64,000 nucleotides of DNA from Parapristionchus giblindavisi (taxonomy: Eukaryota > Nematoda > Chromadorea > Rhabditida > Diplogasteridae), in NCBI GenBank assembly GCA_943737045.1, contig CALSFV010000310.1, forward strand, positions 1 to 64,000. The letters are read 5' to 3'. A program made the position numbers and the translations under genes. A model generated the notes under the pieces. It did no database searches. It was not told where the DNA came from and saw only the letters and a program-made list of their open reading frames with translations. Positions 1-11,006 of this stretch are shown here, in pieces (within the stretch, counting starts at the first letter, position 1; every line of letters begins with the position of its first letter).

Positions 1-53
1 CGGTAGTTGTCAAATTGCATTTTATTTTGTTGTGGTATAGTGATCAACTGTGA

Positions 54-1689
54 TTAGGTCATGCGCGATCTCAAAAGGATCGTATCCACATACGTTGTTG
101 ACAACGTGTTGTTAGGCGAAAGGATGTAAAGCCGCTGTAAACCGAGCGAGAATTTTGGGATTACAGTAACGGAAAACATAACAAACATGGGGTCCAACCG
201 GCCCCGGATATGTAAATAGCGTGAACTCAAATTGTGAAAAGTGAAATGTTGATTGGCTTTACCATAAAAATGCTCATATCGAATTAATTTTAGTTCTTTA
301 ACTCTGATTTTTGTACACAACAAGCGTACTGACGTAATTGAAACAGGATATTGTATAAAAATATAAGCGATAGATCAAGTTTATAATTTAGCGAGAAACA
401 AAGGACTCACCGTGTACTCGATCCAATTCATCTCCTACTAATCGTCGTCTCTTTGTGTTCGTAGGCGGGTCGCCTTCCTTTCGTGTAGATTCTGAATAAA
501 TCAATTTTTAATTGTTACAGTAACAATACCGTAAGTTAAACACAGTACCTGTACGATCACAATCTATTGCATGAAGAAAGGAGTCGCCGCACTTGCACAC
601 AGAGCCTCCTGCAATTTATTATCACTTACTTTTGTTTTTAAAATTTTAAAATTGGTTTATTATTTGCTTATGAAATAAAACATGACTTGTTTGCTACTTC
701 CTCAAATACAATACTGAATACGCGAAAAGAGATAGAATGTATTAAAATTAAACACAAACCAGAGGGAAACATTGATGACAATATGGGAAGGATAGACGAT
801 AATCGACACTCACGTGATCTGAATGAATGAAGGAATGAATGAAATGGAATGAATGAATGGATGAATGAATGAATGAATGAATGAATGAATGAATGAATGA
901 ATGGATGAATCAATGAAGGAATGAATGAAATGGAATGAATGAATGGATGAATGAATGAATGAATGGATGAATGAATGAATGAATGAATGAATGAATGAAT
1001 GAATGAATGAAGGAATGAATGGATGAATCAATGAAGGAATGAATGAAATGGAATGAATGAATGGATGAAAGGATGAATGAATGAATGAGTAAATGAATGG
1101 ATGAATCGATGAAAGAATGAATAAAATGGAATGAATGAATGAATGAATGAATAAATGAATGAATGAAATGGAATGAATAAAATGGAATGGATGAATCAAT
1201 GAAAGAATGAATAAAATGGAACGGAATGAAGCAATGAATCAATGAATGAATGGATGAAAGGATCAAAGAATGACTGAATGAATGAATGAATGGATGAATC
1301 AATGAAGGAATGAATGAATGAATGAATAAATGAAGGAATGAATGAATGAATGAAAGGATCAAAGAATGACTGACTGACTGAATGAATGAATGAATAAATG
1401 AATGAATGGAACGGAATGAATCAATGAATGAATGAAGGAATGAATGAAATGGAATGAAAGAAATGGAATGAAAGAAATGGAATGAATGAAATGGAATGAA
1501 TGAAATGGAATGAATGAAATGGAATGAATGAAATGGAATGAATGAAATGGAATGAATGAATGAATGGAACGGAATGACTGAATGAATGAATGAATGAATA
1601 AATGAATGAAATGATCAAAGAATGACTGAATGAATGAATAAATGAATGGAACGGAATGAAAGGATGAATGAATCAAATAATAATAATAA

Positions 1690-1720
<31 letters not shown>

Positions 1721-2616
1721 AAGAAGAAGAAGAAGAAGAAGAAGAAGAAGAAGAAGAAGAAGAAGAAGAAGAAGAAGAAGAAGAAGAAGAAGAAGAAGAA
1801 GAAGAAGAAGAAGAAGGAGGAGGAGGAGGAGGAGGAATCACTGAATAAATAAGATAAAAGCGTCGCATGCATGATAGAGAGCGGCAGTAAAACAAAATGG
1901 AAATCAGGCAAGAGATATGAAAGCTTATAGCAATAACAATAATAAATTATAATTTTCCAAATATCTACCTGTTGTAGCCGCTCGACCAAACGTTGATTCA
2001 AATGCTTGAATAGGCCTTCGCGTGAACTGAAAAGATAATACTGTTTAATATGATACACCTGTTTAATATCATACACAAGGAATATCAAAGAAAGAAATAG
2101 AAAGTAGCAGAGTGATTGATTAGCAGGATAAAGATAAATGTAAAGATAAAGAAAGATGAAAGATACAAAAATAGAATGACAAATAAAAATTTATCATAAT
2201 GATTATCGAAATATCTACCGAGATTCACTCCCACGCTACTTGACTGCTACAGCTATGACCTTACGGTCACAACGTCGATCACGTGCGAGGGCTCACTAAA
2301 AAATGTAAGGATAATACACAAGACAACAAGATGAAACGACAATAGTAAAAGCAATAGCTACAAAATATGAATCTAAACCAACACTTAGAAAAACGTTATG
2401 AAAATCGCGCATGATTTAATTAGAATTTAATAGCAAACTCAATATCATCCAACAAAATTCGCGAAACAACGGCAATCAACTAATTACAATGCCCAACCTA
2501 CGCAGCTTAGTCTAAACGCGTAATAATCACTCCAATATACAATCCCTAATAATGCAAGAAGTGAAATCGCAGCGTGAATAAGCGGGCGGAGGAGGAGGAA
2601 ATCAAGCAAGAAATAA

Positions 2617-2660
<44 letters not shown>

Positions 2661-3468
2661 GAAGAAGAAGAAGAAGAAAAGCAAGGGAAAGAAGAAGACG
2701 GAGAAGGATGAGAAGAAGAAACAAGGAGGAAAAGGAGAATAATTATAAATAAAAATAATAAGAATAGTAATAATAGTAATAAGAATAGTAATAAAAGAAT
2801 AAATGAGCGCCGCAGCACAATCGGTAAGCATAATTAGAATGGTACAGATAAATGAATAAAGATGAAACATAAAAGTGGATAAGTAAATAAAATATTTACC
2901 TGAACCAGTCAATGTACGCCTGCCTGCAGAACGACCGATACGAGTGTCTCGAACCCACTGAAATACGAACATTAATATTTAAACCGGGCAGGTGCAGGTA
3001 AAAAATTAAAGAAAAATACGCATAAACAACAAGACATGCTCACGGAACAACAGCAGATAGACAATATGGCCCCAAAACAACTCTAACTCTAGACGCACAC
3101 ACAGGTCATTAATTTAACATTTCAAACAACCTCAATATACTACAATAAAATAAGTAAAACGACTAATCTAAATTAAAATTCAACCGCACTTCGAAAATTC
3201 AAATATTAGGCTTCAGCTCCTCTACCACACCACGGAATTTCTATTTCCCGGCTCCCTCTCCGGCGGCTATTCCCACTATCGTCCGCGGACGCTCCTCCCC
3301 TAAGATGTGCCGCGGTCGAACCGTTCGTTTCGCCCGCGGGCGATCGGAGTCACAAATCTCACCCGCCGATCGCCCGCGGTCGCTCGATCGCCCGCATATC
3401 ACCCTCGAATCATCCGCGGGCGCTTTATCACCCGTTGGGCTCCCGCATTTCTCACGCTTTTCGACCAT
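54..3468 (-). CDS. Predicted seven-exon gene of unknown function
   Basis: I do not recognise this protein. The model uses seven minus-strand exons: 3363-3468 (ATG at 3468), 2900-2957, 2265-2295, 1969-2026, 549-608, 411-491 and 54-328 (TAA at 54-56). All introns are GT-AG, several with good consensus (GTGAGT after 411; TTTTCAG before 2026). The six junction phases agree and the exons total 669 nt, giving 222 residues with no internal stop. Visible features are an Arg/Gly-rich N-terminus, a Cys-containing patch CKCGDSFLHAIDCDR in exon 5 that could bind metal, and a basic KRRR patch in exon 6. The last exon is the longest and weakest. The start codon lies only 14 bp from the first base of the tandem array, so the original upstream region may have been replaced. 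Phase agreement over many junctions supports the model, but splice sites were chosen by eye. Confidence 0.42.
821..1672. repeat. ATGA/GAATG tetranucleotide-based minisatellite
   Basis: About 850 bp made almost entirely of GAAT/ATGA units, interrupted by recurring longer words such as GAATGAATGAAATGGAATG and GGATGAATCAATGAAGGAATG, so a higher-order repeat sits on the tetranucleotide. It lies in the large intron between the exons at 1969-2026 and 549-608 of the predicted gene. The long Ile/His/Ser/Phe-rich reading frames across it are products of the repeat, not proteins. Confidence 0.95.
1678..1836. repeat. Compound (AAT)n(AAG)n(AGG)n microsatellite
   Basis: A short AAT run is followed by about 40 perfect AAG triplets (ending about 1815) and then six AGG triplets. 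On one strand it reads as a poly-Ser or poly-Phe frame and on the other as poly-Lys. These are not genes. Confidence 0.97.
2615..2680. repeat. Compound (AAT)n(AAG)n microsatellite
   Basis: About fifteen AAT triplets pass into AAG triplets, the same order of motifs as at 1678-1836. It lies in the predicted intron between exons 2900-2957 and 2265-2295. Confidence 0.95.
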
Positions 3469-3470
3469 CC
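3241..3470. promoter_or_regulatory. CpG-rich island overlapping the first predicted exon
   Basis: A 230 bp block with far more GC and CpG than anything nearby, containing repeated CGATCGCCCGCGG-type words, some in inverted orientation (about 3341-3358 against 3363-3380). It covers the proposed first exon of the minus-strand gene and stops just before the array begins at 3482. A promoter or 5' exon is the simplest reading. A GC-rich spacer of another element is possible. Confidence 0.4.
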
Positions 3471-4037
3471 AAAAACGGGAGTAATCAGTTGGGACACATT
3501 CACGACTTCATTGTTTTTTTATAATTAATTTTACAAATAATTCACCATTAAATTTTCAATTTCTTGCGCTTAAAAATCGTAAAAATACGTAATCAATATA
3601 ATATCATAAAAGTGGAGAATATAAATGGGCCGATTTTTCGCAATGGCCTTAACAATGCATACTAAGTAAATGAGTGATATCTCGATGATTTTACCTACTT
3701 TGACGTACTTTTGTCGTCTAATAATAATGAACACATGACGAGAAACCGATATAAACGTAATCAGAGGTTTAGGAGCAGTTTGAAAAATCGCGTCGACGAC
3801 GTCATCTGAAGTCTACCAGTCAAGTCCTCTATGTGAAAAACACACGTTTGTGAAAGAATCGGGTCGATCGGAGAGAAAAATGTTCATCGACGATGACGTC
3901 CGTCTGAAATCTACCTTCAGAAGGTCTGATAACCATATGTTCCAAGTTTGACGTCGATCCGTCAACGTTGAGGACCTCTTCACTCTATAGAATCCACTAG
4001 AAAAAATATTCCAAGTCCAGAAATAGTTAGCTGTACT

Positions 4038-4077
4038 AGACTGGTCAATTTTTGACCAGACTGGTCAATTTTTGTCC
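4038..4077. repeat. Two-copy 20 bp tandem repeat with internal hairpin
   Basis: AGACTGGTCAATTTTTGACC is repeated twice with one A/T difference. Each copy contains the inverted arms GGTCAA and TTGACC, perfect in the first. It is present in all six units at the equivalent place. Confidence 0.85.
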
Positions 4078-4255
4078 AGTTAAATAACTACTTGGTTATT
4101 GAAAATCAGTTAAAAGAAATCCGAGCCACGTGTAAAATAGTCTTTAACTAACCATTAGTTGTTTAAAAGGGCTTAAATCTAAGCGCGGAGATGGTCGAAA
4201 ATAGCGTGAAAAAGAGGTAGGGTTCATTAGTTGAATGGTCCTAGGATTACGGAGT

Positions 4256-4365
4256 AATCGCGCTATTTTCTATATTGCAGCTTTATGCATAAATTAGGGA
4301 GAAATCGCGCTATTTTCTATCGCAGCATTATGCATAAATTACCGGGAAATCACGCTATTTTCTCA
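4256..4365. repeat. Degenerate 45-47 bp tandem repeat
   Basis: Three imperfect copies start at 4256, 4303 and 4348, each with AATCGCGCTATTTTCT followed by a TATGCATAAATTA block. A related fragment recurs near 6893 of the same unit (GAAATCGTG ... TTTGCATAAATT). Present in every unit. Confidence 0.8.
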
Positions 4366-5330
4366 GTTGCAATACAATAGAAAAATACGGGAATTCACGA
4401 TATTTTTTCAATTGCAATTATGCTAATTAAGTTTTTTTCGATGAATATATAAAACAATATTCTATGTAGATATCAAATATTGATTGGTCTAATCATTCAC
4501 AAAAGTGATTATATCAATTCCGAACATCTTTATATGAGGCCGCTTGCGTAAGAATCAACTAAAATCAGTGAATTCTGGCACTATCAATAAATCAAGTTTT
4601 GGGGATCGGGGGTTCTCAAGGGTGCTGATGACGATGGTCATATTCATTTTGCACCTAGAGAGACCGTTGAGGTCTGACGACGCCACACTGAAATCGAGTT
4701 TTTAGTCATTTCTCGTCACATGATGATGCTAAATTTTACAGACTATATCTTACGGGGCAGAATCTGATGGCGATCACGCCTGTCTAATTCATTTTTCATG
4801 AAAAAGAAAAAAATTCAGCCAATTTGCAGATATTTTGGAGAAAATGAACTTTAAGTGTAATCATTTTGCCGCTGGAATGGATGCAAGAGGCGAGAATGTG
4901 TGGTGGTGCGAGAGAGCAGAGGGGATAAATAAAGAGATAAATGACAGACAGATAAAGGAGAGGAGGGGGAGTTCACGAACAAATACAATACCCGAAAAAT
5001 AAATATAAAATCAAACTATTATTATCCCGCGTCTCTATACAACACATGAAATCTGTAAAAATCGAAATTGTAGAAGTTTTCCTTCAATAACTCGAAAACG
5101 GCTTGATATAACAATTTGGACAATTGTACACTTTTCAATCTCCTTTTCGAAAGAATCATTTCTATTTTTTTTTTTGAAAAGGAAATTGGACAACGTTGAA
5201 GTGAGATATGTTCGAAAAACGGAAAGTGATCAAAATCGATTAAAGGTGGCCACCCGCGAATACTCATGCAAATCTCTTGTATCTCACTTATGCAATTTTT
5301 CAATTGATGTGCAAGAAGTGGCCACTCATC

Positions 5331-5402
5331 AATCCCTTAGCGCAGTGGTATAACTTCTGACTAGATAGCGCATTGTCACGGGTTCGAATCTTATTGCCGA
5401 AC
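5331..5402 (+). other. tRNA-like sequence with A and B boxes (copy 1)
   Basis: An A box TAGCGCAGTGG (5338-5348) and a B box GGTTCGAATC (5381-5390) have tRNA-like spacing, and the 5' half resembles elongator tRNA-Met. The acceptor arms (AATCCCT against TGCCGAA) and the anticodon stem do not pair, so this is not a working tRNA. A tRNA pseudogene or the head of a tRNA-derived short element with a residual RNA polymerase III promoter fits better. Confidence 0.6.
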
Positions 5403-5750
5403 TTTCTTATTTTCAAAAAGCGCGCCTTTGCCTGCGATTGCAAGCACGATTCATTCTTGATTCTAGCGATCAATAAGCTGAATTTGCATAAAATAAATAG
5501 TGTACGGTGTGTAGAATATCTTTTGCTAACTTTCTGTCTTCACGGTTTGTTCACGAAAATGTTCGCGGGAGTCCACCTTGAAGTCCATGAGCTATCTAGT
5601 AATAGACCCTGGGGGTCAAGAAATACGTGCAATGAACTAGATAGTAATATTGTGCGTCGTTTGAAGACATAATTTTTGCAATAAAACGGATGGGGTCAAG
5701 AAAATATTTTCGAGATAACTTTTTTTTGTTTTTCTCGTTTTTCGCCCTAA

Positions 5751-6051
5751 AGATGACTTAGCAGCGAAAGGCTCATCATCAACTTTTTGGAGTGCATTAG
5801 AAGACGATTCGAATACACCTATCGGCTCGTTGTACGATGAAAATGAACCGAGTTATGATCATTTTCAGGGTAGATCACTAAAAATCGATAATCTCCAATT
5901 TTGGCCAAATAAAGTGGCTATGTCTTCTCATGACCCCCAACCACACCCACTGACCGAATTTCATCGAAATCGGAGAGAAAAATTTTTTCCTAGTGGCATT
6001 GCTGGACGTTTTTTTCAACATTTTTACAGGATACCCGTGATAAGTAATTGA
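5751..6051 (+). other. Open frame of about 100 codons, uncertain
   Basis: A frame from about 5751 to a TGA at 6049-6051 stays open in all units and reads as a moderately acidic segment (GSSSTFWSALEDDSNTPIG) followed by a basic one. The preceding CCCTAAAG could be an acceptor. The upstream T-run differs between units (eight T, nine in copy 3), so only copy 3 (23023-23385) has an ATG-started version of 120 codons. Near-identity of the units means conservation gives no support. It may be an exon or chance. Confidence 0.2.
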
Positions 6052-6708
6052 AAAGGCTCCAGACAACGTTTTTAATTTCTACTATTTATTCAAAAGTTAC
6101 GAAAAAGTAGAGCACATTTTCCTCGTTTTACACACCACTTCGCCACTTTTTCGTTTCATTTATTTTCATCTCATGACTTTAGGACACTGCATAAATATTT
6201 GTAATTATAAGGGTCTGTTTGTGATTTCGTGGAATCTCACTTGATCATTCAAGAATCTGACGTATATCGAAAATGAAAAGAATGATAAGTTGCAAGTGGG
6301 AGCTGTATATTTTTAATGTAATGATGCATGATTGGTGTGCGTACCTCCTTTATTCTGTATATTTATCGAAGAAATTCATTGATCAGAGTAGATTCTAATA
6401 GATTTTTCAAAATATGAAACAATGCTACAAACTCTCACGCAAAATCAGCATAGATAATAGGATTAAGCTTTACCCTTTACCGTTCTTTTCTATACTAACT
6501 CGTTAATTCATGAACTACAGTAGTAACTCTTTCCAAATAATCAATCAATACTCGACAGATATCTGACATCATTCGCAGGTTAAAGGGCTACTTCCTCCAG
6601 ATATATGGAGCCCGTTGCTTGAAAACCAATGTTCTGAGAGTTTCTCGAACTTTCTGAAACCTTCTTGATATTTTTCTTCCTGGAAACTATTGTTTGGTAC
6701 TGTAGGGT

Positions 6709-6842
6709 CATGGAAGAGGGTTCGGTAGAGAGAAAGGAGAGAAGAGAAAAGAGACAGAGAGGAATGGGAGATAGAATGAGGGAGAAGAGATAGAAGATGG
6801 AGAGAGAAAAGAAAGAGACAGAGAGGTAGAGAGTGGGAAGAG
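6709..6842. repeat. Purine-rich (GA)n-like tract
   Basis: About 130 bp of almost pure GA on the plus strand with words GAGAGAAAAGAAAGAGACAGAGAG repeated imperfectly. It is the site of unit length change: copy 3 carries an extra 64 bp (24097-24224), and the copy 6 micro-insertion lies just downstream. Confidence 0.85.
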
Positions 6843-8120
6843 AGCGCGCACGACTTGTTTTAAAGGCAAATCCTAAGCTAATTTTATTACGGGGAAATCG
6901 TGTTAATTTCTCAATTACATCATTTGCATAAATTTTTTCGCTAATCACATCTTTCGTATTGCCCAAATCTTTCTCATAATGCCATTACTCTCAATTACTC
7001 TGCATTCGATTATCCTTTGGTAGCGAGATAATTCCATGCGAAATTACTTATTGAGAGTTTAAAATGAAATAATGCTATTGGTGTCATTGTGGGTGATAGA
7101 TCTCTGAAATTATTGCATTTTTGATATTTTCGAAATTGATATCACGTGAGTTCAATCGTAAAGGGAGAGTAACCTTTGTCAATATTCGCGTTTAGCTCGT
7201 GGGGAATCTTACCACGACGTTACAATGATGGAAATAATCGTCACATTTAATAACTTTTGCATATGCGAGTATGCGAACGTTGTTAAATGTGTTCATATGT
7301 TCACTCTCATGAGGTGCCCTATTCCAGGGATTTTTAGCATACTGTGTTTGACAATGGTTTCTCTCCCTCTAAGAGAGGATGAATATTAGCAGGGAAATAG
7401 GTAATAGTAAATCGTGCATTGTGCTTTACACAACATTCATAAACATACTGCATGTAAATGCAAAAATGAAAGATGAGAAAAGCTGATGGAACTAGAAAAA
7501 AATCTCGCAGTTTACCCGATTTGCTTATTATATCATCGTATACGTCACTCTTGAATTCTTTAGCACTTAAGAAACAGATGAACGAGAGATGACATAGTTT
7601 TAAAGAAAAGCTCGACTACCCTCATCAACGCACGTGTATAAATCTACATAGATGGGAATTGAGAGATTAAGAACACATCTACATCAACATATCAACTAAC
7701 AAAACTTTAAACATTGTATTCTTGATATGCAAATAATTGTTAGACATGAATTATCACCTACCTCTCATTGATTTCAACTGAAATATTACGTCAAAAATCA
7801 GTCGGATTGTTGGAGAGGCTAACAAACTCATATCTAAAATACCATAATCTACCTTGACTACCGTAACATCTGAATTCATTGTCTCAAATAGAACAGTAGG
7901 CTTACTTAGAATCTCCTAACTCTCACAGAATTCCCATGTATTTCCAAATTTCGGTAGTCGACCCTACCGTAATATCTGTGTGAGTGATCTCAAATCCGCA
8001 ACGCTAAACTTAGCTGACAGCTGATTTCACACATCGATTAGATACACAGTCAATAATTGAAATGCACGAGCTTTATTCATAGACATATTTGAGATCAAAC
8101 TTGATTTGGTATAGGATTGT

Positions 8121-8136
8121 GGCCCTAAAGAGGGCC
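8121..8136 (-). terminator. Histone mRNA 3' stem-loop (copy 1)
   Basis: On the minus strand GGCCCTCTTTAGGGCC forms the six-pair stem and four-base loop of metazoan replication-dependent histone mRNAs, with the usual AAC before it and CACA after it. It lies 41 nt past the TAA of the H2A-like exon, the normal place for stem-loop-binding-protein-dependent 3' end formation. Its survival shows that the H2A piece came from genomic DNA or a full-length histone mRNA. Confidence 0.93.
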
Positions 8137-8176
8137 GTTGGGTTCTGGGTTTAGCCGTGAGTACTAAGCAAGGCGT

Positions 8177-9697
8177 TTATTCCTTTTCTCCGGCGGTCTT
8201 CTTGGGGAGAAGAACGGCGTTGATGTTGGGAAGAACACCTCCTTGAGCGATGGTGACTCCAGCCCTGAGCTTGTTCAGCTCCTCGTCGTTGCGGACGGCA
8301 AGCTGGAGATGGCGATGATTGATTCTGGTCTTCTTGTAGGGACCATCGTGAACTGAATGTTCAAGATTATAGGTAGATCAATCGATAATTCAAAGCAAAT
8401 ATTGAAGAGATACCGCACTCTACCACACTCCTTCTCAATATTCCGAAAACGAGTCAAAAATAATGTATCATTCAATGTAACACAATGCAGAATACACTAT
8501 GAGCCCAACAACCGTCAGAATTGATATAATATAAAAAGGATAGCTTAACAGAAACAATTGGGGACTCCTTGTGACCAAAATCTAGGGCCAAATTCACGCA
8601 CCCACCTATGGTCCCATATATCAGAACAGTATTCTATCTACAGTATCCCTGGAACGACTACAGTACCCCATCTTCTATCGTACCTGAATCCTCCATAGTC
8701 TCCCTGGTCTCGTCGATACGCCGGCCATTGTGCGCCCAGACGGGCAAACTAAAAAAACGAAATTAAAATAATCCTAAATCCTTCGAATAGACCCATTTCT
8801 AGAGAACCTCCTCTCACTCTTGATCAATTATTACATTATCGATTGATGTTTTACTATCAATCGATAACTAATTGACCAAAACCGTGTGGGATACGAACCA
8901 ATCTACAATCTAGTAGGGATACGAACAGCAGTAATAATGTTTTGATTGATTGATCAGACTACAATCAGGCCGATTGATATGAAACGAAAGTAAAAATGGC
9001 GATTTATAAGCAAAACAACGAATTTTCCAAATCTACCCACTATGAAAAAACGGCGAGTGCATCGAAAATGTAGGTGCCTTATCACATATTTCCAATGCGT
9101 TTTCCAAAGAACAATATAACCAAGTACAAGATATTATTATTTGCTAGAAAATGTAAAGAACACAGTATCCATATTCTTAATCAATCAATCAATAAATCAA
9201 TAAACTGACACCATCTCCTACGCGAAGTAGAACGAGAGGGCGGAGGAATGACACATGAGGAGAGTAGCTGACTAAATGAAGAGATTAAAGTTCGAAGATC
9301 AAAGATTAATGATTGCAATACAATCTATATAAAAAAAGAGGTGTGCCTATTTCTGCTCAAGAACTCATCTACTATAAGCCTACAGTATCAACCAAACTAT
9401 CTACAGTATGACGAAAGTAGGACCAATACCGTACCCTCTGATCGGCCCTGTACAGGAGGGGCGATAACTCGTTCAAATTTTGATTTCCTGGTGTAAATAT
9501 ATACATGGAAAAAGTTTTCGAAAGTTGCACATTCGCGTTTTAAGCTACTTTTTGTCCCTCTGAACAATACACTATATTTGCCAAATAATTCTCAGCCCGG
9601 TGTTTTTATGTTTCTTAAGATTAATATGAATGACATACACTCACGTCTGAATCGGAGGTCTCGGTAGGGTCCTCCACACGCATCGGGTTGACGCCAT
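8177..9697 (-). pseudogene. Histone H2A C-terminal piece in a three-exon fusion frame (copy 1)
   Basis: The block 8177-8352 encodes the H2A C-terminus: [35 protein letters not shown] and LLPKKT, then TAA. This covers the docking domain and the Asp-Glu-Glu of the acidic patch. The N-terminal two thirds of the histone fold is absent. Homology starts abruptly at KKTRI, preceded by an acceptor-like GAACATTCAG. Two upstream blocks with good splice sites, 8684-8748 (LPVWAHNGRRIDETRETMED) and 9645-9697 (MASTRCVWRTLPRPPIQ), join in the right phase. This gives a 97-residue frame with ATG, no stops and a histone stem-loop. It cannot make a normal nucleosomal H2A. A truncated pseudogene and a new chimeric gene are both possible. 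Confidence 0.72.
8836..8867. repeat. Perfect 12 bp inverted repeat (hairpin)
   Basis: TTATCGATTGAT and ATCAATCGATAA are separated by eight bases. This AT-rich hairpin sits in the intron between the first and second fusion exons and is repeated in every unit. Confidence 0.75.
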
Positions 9698-10232
9698 GAT
9701 GAGAGATTCAATGAGGGGAAGGATACGAATCTGATTATGAGAATGCATTATTGATTGATACAGTAAAATGGATTCACTTTTCGAAATGGCTCGTTTGTAA
9801 CTAAGCTCTCTTGTATTATCATAAAACACAAAAAACAGTGAAATTATTATCGCCATACATTTTCATACCCTCGCAGTGCGAGGATTGACCCACTATATGA
9901 GGTTCATTTTAGGCCACTTGATAAAAAAGGGAAGCTAAAAAGACGATTTTTAAGCGAAAATAACGAATTTTGTGAATCAACCCACCCTATTTCGAGAATT
10001 GACCCATTATAAAAAAAATAAACAACACGGGTATCGAAAATGTATGATTATCGCACGAGATCAGTTGGGGGTTCCTGCCACTTTTGTTTTATTCTAAAGT
10101 TTAGAAAGGAAAAGAAAATCGGAGAAAACTCTCGATGTTTTCTACTCTTTCGTCTTTGTTTCTTAGCCTTTCGTTCTTACGATTGTAAAGTATATAAAAA
10201 ACCAATACACCAGGGTATTCAACTCGGGGAAA

Positions 10233-10246
10233 CCCCCCCCCCCCCC
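10233..10246. repeat. Homopolymer C-run of variable length
   Basis: A run of 14 C in copy 1 whose length varies between units (for example about 13 in copy 4), a useful length marker. It causes the apparent frame differences in short plus-strand frames here. Confidence 0.8.
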
Positions 10247-10422
10247 AATGTGCATCGCTACTACAACTCCTGAAGAATTTCATGAATCATTTAATTACTC
10301 CAAAGTTGTCGTCTTTACTATTTTAAGGGTCCCGTGAAATACAAATTTCGGATTCCACTATACCAAAACCCAGCTACAAAGCTGTATTTACTGATTAAAG
10401 AGTAAGTAAACAATAAAATTAC

Positions 10423-10682
10423 CAGCTGTGAGGAAAAGTGAGGGCGTTGATGATGTCGTTTCCAGGAAGGGTGTAGAGGTGCTTGCTCTCGATGAGATCC
10501 CAAAGCATGGCCTGGATGCAATAGCAAATAAGATTCGTAGAGTTGGGCAAAGGTAATGCAAAAGCAAAATTAAGACCATACCTTGACAAGACAATCTTGT
10601 CCCATCCAGCGGAGACAAAGACAGGGTCGCGGGTGGAAGGAGAGAATGTGACAGTGGAGACCCAGTCGGTGTGACAATCCTC
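10423..10682 (-). pseudogene. RACK1 (WD40 scaffold) fragment, two blocks (copy 1)
   Basis: The block 10582-10682 reads [15 protein letters not shown] then [14 protein letters not shown], the start of the fifth WD repeat of the ribosome-associated scaffold RACK1. The block 10423-10511 reads AMLWDL then [17 protein letters not shown], from the end of the fifth to sixth repeat. About 45 residues between them are missing. After GWDKIV a 5 bp tandem duplication (TTGTC TTGTC) shifts the frame; without it the next codons would be Lys-Val-Trp, as in RACK1. The second block also ends in a damaged FSPNRYW region. A bounded 70 nt GT-AG segment separates the blocks, so this looks like a decayed, internally deleted intron-bearing gene copy, not a clean retrocopy. 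Confidence 0.85.
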
Positions 10683-10784
10683 CTAAAAAGAATAAAATTA
10701 AAATGAACAAGTTTGGATAATGAAGCAATCATAGAGAGAGAGGGAGAAGAAAAGATGAGTGGTCTGACCACTACAAAATAAAAG

Positions 10785-10945
10785 ATAATGTTAAGGTTAT
10801 CACTTAATCTTTCACCCTCGCTAAGGTCATAAGTCAAAGTAGTTAAGGTAAATTAAGCTATACAATTATAGCTAGTCAAAAAAGTAAGGTTATGATTTTG
10901 ACTTAACCTTTAACGCTCACTAAGTTCATAAGTTAAGGTAAGCCA
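10785..10945. repeat. Degenerate two-copy repeat rich in TTAAGGTTA words
   Basis: Two related segments, each with an AAGGTTAT start, an ACTTAAYCTTT core, a CTAAG(G/T)TCATAAGT block and a GTTAAGGTAA end, lie just upstream (minus-strand sense) of the RACK1 pieces. Present in all units. Confidence 0.6.
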
Positions 10946-11006
10946 ACAAGGATAGGTTTTTTTTTCAACAAGGATAGGCGTTGTAGCCCGCGAATCATAC
11001 GCGATC

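Noticed and set aside
810..1618. Several long minus-strand frames rich in Phe, Ile, His and Ser
   Set aside because: They exist only because the 4 bp repeat has no stop in those frames; their composition is fully explained by the repeat.
1646..1852. Poly-Lys, poly-Ser and poly-Phe frames
   Set aside because: Translations of the AAG microsatellite in different frames, not proteins.
5331..5402. Functional tRNA gene
   Set aside because: A and B boxes are good but the acceptor and anticodon stems cannot pair.
5373..5672. A 99-codon plus-strand frame identical in all six units
   Set aside because: It begins inside the tRNA-like sequence, has no ATG at its first codon and no recognisable domain; identity between units reflects recent amplification, not selection.
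6580..6966. A 128-codon minus-strand frame with Leu/Ser/Phe-rich middle that looks like a membrane protein
   Set aside because: The hydrophobic stretch is the complement of the purine-rich tract; length changes there (64 bp in unit 3, 81 bp nearby in unit 6) alter or break the frame.
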